Below, piece by piece: positions 5,897 through 7,868 of a stretch of 7,868 nt of DNA (position 1 is the first letter of the stretch; every line of letters starts with the position of its first letter). This DNA comes from Betaproteobacteria bacterium UBA6910 (lineage in GTDB: Bacteria > Pseudomonadota > Gammaproteobacteria > Burkholderiales > UBA6910). The notes beneath the pieces were generated by a model, which made no database searches, was not told the DNA's origin, and saw only the letters and a list, made by a program, of their open reading frames with translations. Location of the stretch: contig DKBC01000169.1 of assembly GCA_002451065.1 (NCBI GenBank), positions 1-7,868 on the forward strand, given 5' to 3'. The translations under genes were made by a program, and so were the position numbers.

Positions 5897-7498
5897 ATGA
5901 AAATCGCCATCGCCCAGATCAACTGCACGGTCGGCGACCTGGCCGGCAACGCGGCCAAGATCGCGGAATATGCCCGTCGGGCGAGGGAAACGGGCGCCGA
6001 TCTGCTGGTGACACCTGAACTCGGGCTCTCCGGTTACCCCCCGGAGGACCTCCTGCTGCGGGATGGATTCTACCGGGCCTGCGACCGCGCGCTGGCGGAT
6101 CTCGCGGCCCGGACAGGAGGCATCACCGTGGTGGTGGGGCATCCGCGACAGGTGGATGAGGGCCGCTTCAACGCCGCCTCGGTGATCCGGGACGGTGCGG
6201 TGATCGCCACCTACCACAAGCAGAAGCTGCCCAATTACACCGTCTTCGACGAGATGCGCTATTTCGATTCCGGGAACCGGTCCTGCACCTTCCAGGTGGC
6301 GGGAGTGGCGGTGGGAATCAACATTTGCGCCGATGTGTGGGAGAAGGGGGCCGCGAGCCGCGCCCGGGCCGCGGGCGCGGACCTGCTGGTGACGCTCAAC
6401 GCTTCTCCCTACCACATGAACAAGCAGATCACGCGCTACGAGGCGATCCACGAGCGGGTCGGGGAAACGGGACTGTGCATCCTCTACGCCAACATGGTGG
6501 GCGGGCAGGACGAACTGGTGTTCGACGGCGCCTCCTTCGTGATGAACGCCGCGGGGGACATCACGCACCAGCTCCCCGCGCTCGAGGAATGCATGGGAAC
6601 GGTGGAGTTCAAGAACGGCGCGCCGGTTCCGGGGGAGGTGGCGCCGCCCCAGTCCCTGGAAGCCAGTGTTTACCGGGCGCTGCTGGTGGGCGTGCGGGAC
6701 TACGTGGGCAAGAATGGCTTCCCCGGCGTGCTCGTCGGGCTCTCGGGAGGGATCGACTCCGCCCTTACCCTGGCCATCGCGGTGGATGCCCTGGGACCGG
6801 ACAAGGTGCGGGCGGTGATGATGCCTTCCCAGTACACGGCGGACATGAGCATCGAGGATGCCCGCGCCATGGTGGGAGGGCTGGGGGTGCGCTACACCGA
6901 GCTTCCCATCAAGCCAGTCTTCGACCGATTTCTGGCGACGCTGGCCGGGGAGTTCCGGGGGCTGCCGGCGGATACCGCCGAGGAGAACATCCAGGCCCGC
7001 ATCCGGGGCACGCTGATGATGGCGCTGTCCAACAAATTTGGCGCCATCGTTCTCACCACCGGCAACAAATCGGAGATGGCGGTGGGCTACGCCACGCTTT
7101 ATGGGGATATGGCCGGCGGTTTCGCGGTGCTCAAGGACATCAGCAAGTCCATGGTTTACCGGCTGGCCCGCTACCGGAACGGGCTCGGGCGTGTGATTCC
7201 CGAGCGAATAATCACCCGTCCGCCTTCGGCCGAGCTGCGCGCCAACCAGACCGACCAGGATTCCCTGCCGCCCTACGACCTCCTGGACCAGATCATGGAG
7301 GCGTACATGGAGCGTGACCTCTCGATCCAGGAGATCCTGGCCCAGGGTTACCCGGAACCGGAGGTGCGCAGAGTGGTTCATCTGCTGCACGTGAGCGAGT
7401 ACAAGCGGCGGCAGGCGCCGGTGGGAATCCGGGTGACGCCCCGGGGCTTCGGCAAGGATTGGCGCTATCCGATTACGTCCAAGTACCGGGATGAGTAG
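5897..7498 (+). CDS. nadE: glutamine-dependent NAD+ synthetase
   Basis: 533 residues. It makes NAD+ from nicotinate adenine dinucleotide (NaAD) with ATP, using ammonia released from glutamine; last step of NAD+ synthesis, cytoplasmic. Residues 1 to about 250 are the nitrilase-type glutaminase domain with the Glu41 / Lys110 / Cys144 triad (TPELGLSGYP, QKLPNY, NICADVW). The synthetase domain follows, with the ATP P-loop GLSGGIDSA at 281-289, TTGNKSE at 387-393, and the conserved YGDMAGGFAVLKD at 402-414. Length is typical of the two-domain form and all key residues are present. The frame is open further upstream, but the ATG at 5897 starts exactly at the nitrilase motif MKIAIAQ and lies just after the candidate promoter. 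Shine-Dalgarno is poor (CGGGG nearby). glnB follows after 109 bases with its own promoter. Confidence 0.96.
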   Translation: MKIAIAQINCTVGDLAGNAAKIAEYARRARETGADLLVTPELGLSGYPPEDLLLRDGFYRACDRALADLAARTGGITVVVGHPRQVDEGRFNAASVIRDGAVIATYHKQKLPNYTVFDEMRYFDSGNRSCTFQVAGVAVGINICADVWEKGAASRARAAGADLLVTLNASPYHMNKQITRYEAIHERVGETGLCILYANMVGGQDELVFDGASFVMNAAGDITHQLPALEECMGTVEFKNGAPVPGEVAPPQSLEASVYRALLVGVRDYVGKNGFPGVLVGLSGGIDSALTLAIAVDALGPDKVRAVMMPSQYTADMSIEDARAMVGGLGVRYTELPIKPVFDRFLATLAGEFRGLPADTAEENIQARIRGTLMMALSNKFGAIVLTTGNKSEMAVGYATLYGDMAGGFAVLKDISKSMVYRLARYRNGLGRVIPERIITRPPSAELRANQTDQDSLPPYDLLDQIMEAYMERDLSIQEILAQGYPEPEVRRVVHLLHVSEYKRRQAPVGIRVTPRGFGKDWRYPITSKYRDE

Positions 7499-7541
7499 CC
7501 GCGGAGCGGCGCTTGCGGGCCGCGCGGCTTCGACGGCCCGC
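7498..7541 (+). terminator. tandem GC-rich hairpins after nadE
   Basis: Two perfect inverted repeats lie directly after the nadE stop: GCCGC-GGA-GCGGC (7498-7510), and GCGGGCCG (7515-7522) with CGGCCCGC (7534-7541) around an 11-base loop. The second is strong enough to stall polymerase, but no T-run follows, so it is at best a non-canonical terminator or an RNA-stabilising 3' structure. Confidence 0.4.
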
Positions 7542-7569
7542 CACGCTCTGGGTCGCGCCGACGGTTGCC

Positions 7570-7578
7570 TGATATAAT
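7570..7578 (+). promoter_or_regulatory. strong extended -10 promoter for glnB
   Basis: TGaTATAAT is a perfect extended -10 (TGn plus consensus TATAAT), followed by GCGCC. The predicted start near 7585 gives a leader of about 23 bases to the glnB ATG. The expected -35 region (about 7550-7556) shows no match. A sigma-54 type GG-N10-GC site was not found in the gap, so glnB seems to have a housekeeping promoter here. Confidence 0.65.
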
Positions 7579-7589
7579 GCGCCGCTTAG

Positions 7590-7868
<279 letters not shown>

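Noticed and set aside
5819..7390. Open minus-strand frame of 523 codons opposite nadE
   Set aside because: It is antisense to a clearly recognisable nadE, its translation is His/Arg/Gly-rich with no domain I know, and long antisense frames are expected in GC-rich codon-biased genes.

Overview
The window is a gene-dense, GC-rich stretch of bacterial chromosome, most likely from a beta- or gammaproteobacterium. This rests on the proteobacterial-type GlnB at the right edge (E. coli-like T-loop), the presence of sfsA and a COG3146/DUF482 FemAB-like acyltransferase, the nadE-glnB order, and promoters of the extended -10 type. That is inference; no rRNA or tRNA is present to fix the taxon. I see no mobile element, CRISPR array or RNA gene, and no sign of decay in any gene.

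Layout from left to right: (1) a minus-strand zinc-ribbon Nudix hydrolase, cut by the left edge. (2) Divergent from it, a plus-strand three-gene cluster at 372-3893: a MoxR-type AAA+ ATPase, a rhomboid intramembrane protease with a long C-terminal helical tail, and a DUF2201 protein joining an HExxH putative metallopeptidase domain to a C-terminal VWA-like domain with an intact MIDAS. The genes are 7-8 bases apart and read as one operon. (3) Converging on it, a minus-strand pair at 5822-3985: the FemAB-like acyltransferase, then sfsA, joined by a GTGA stop/start overlap. (4) Divergent from that pair, plus-strand glutamine-dependent NAD+ synthetase nadE, then after 109 bases with hairpins and a strong extended -10 promoter, glnB (PII), cut by the right edge.

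Two functional themes stand out. The AAA+/VWA pair resembles other MoxR-VWA chaperone or maturation modules, but here it encloses an apparently active rhomboid protease. This suggests a membrane-linked quality-control or maturation system, and it is the least explained part of the window. The nadE-glnB neighbourhood links NAD+ synthesis from glutamine to the PII nitrogen sensor, in line with reported PII control of glutamine-dependent NadE in Azospirillum. The three plus-strand units share a promoter-like motif, TGN(T/C)AT(A/G)ATGCG, just upstream of their first genes.
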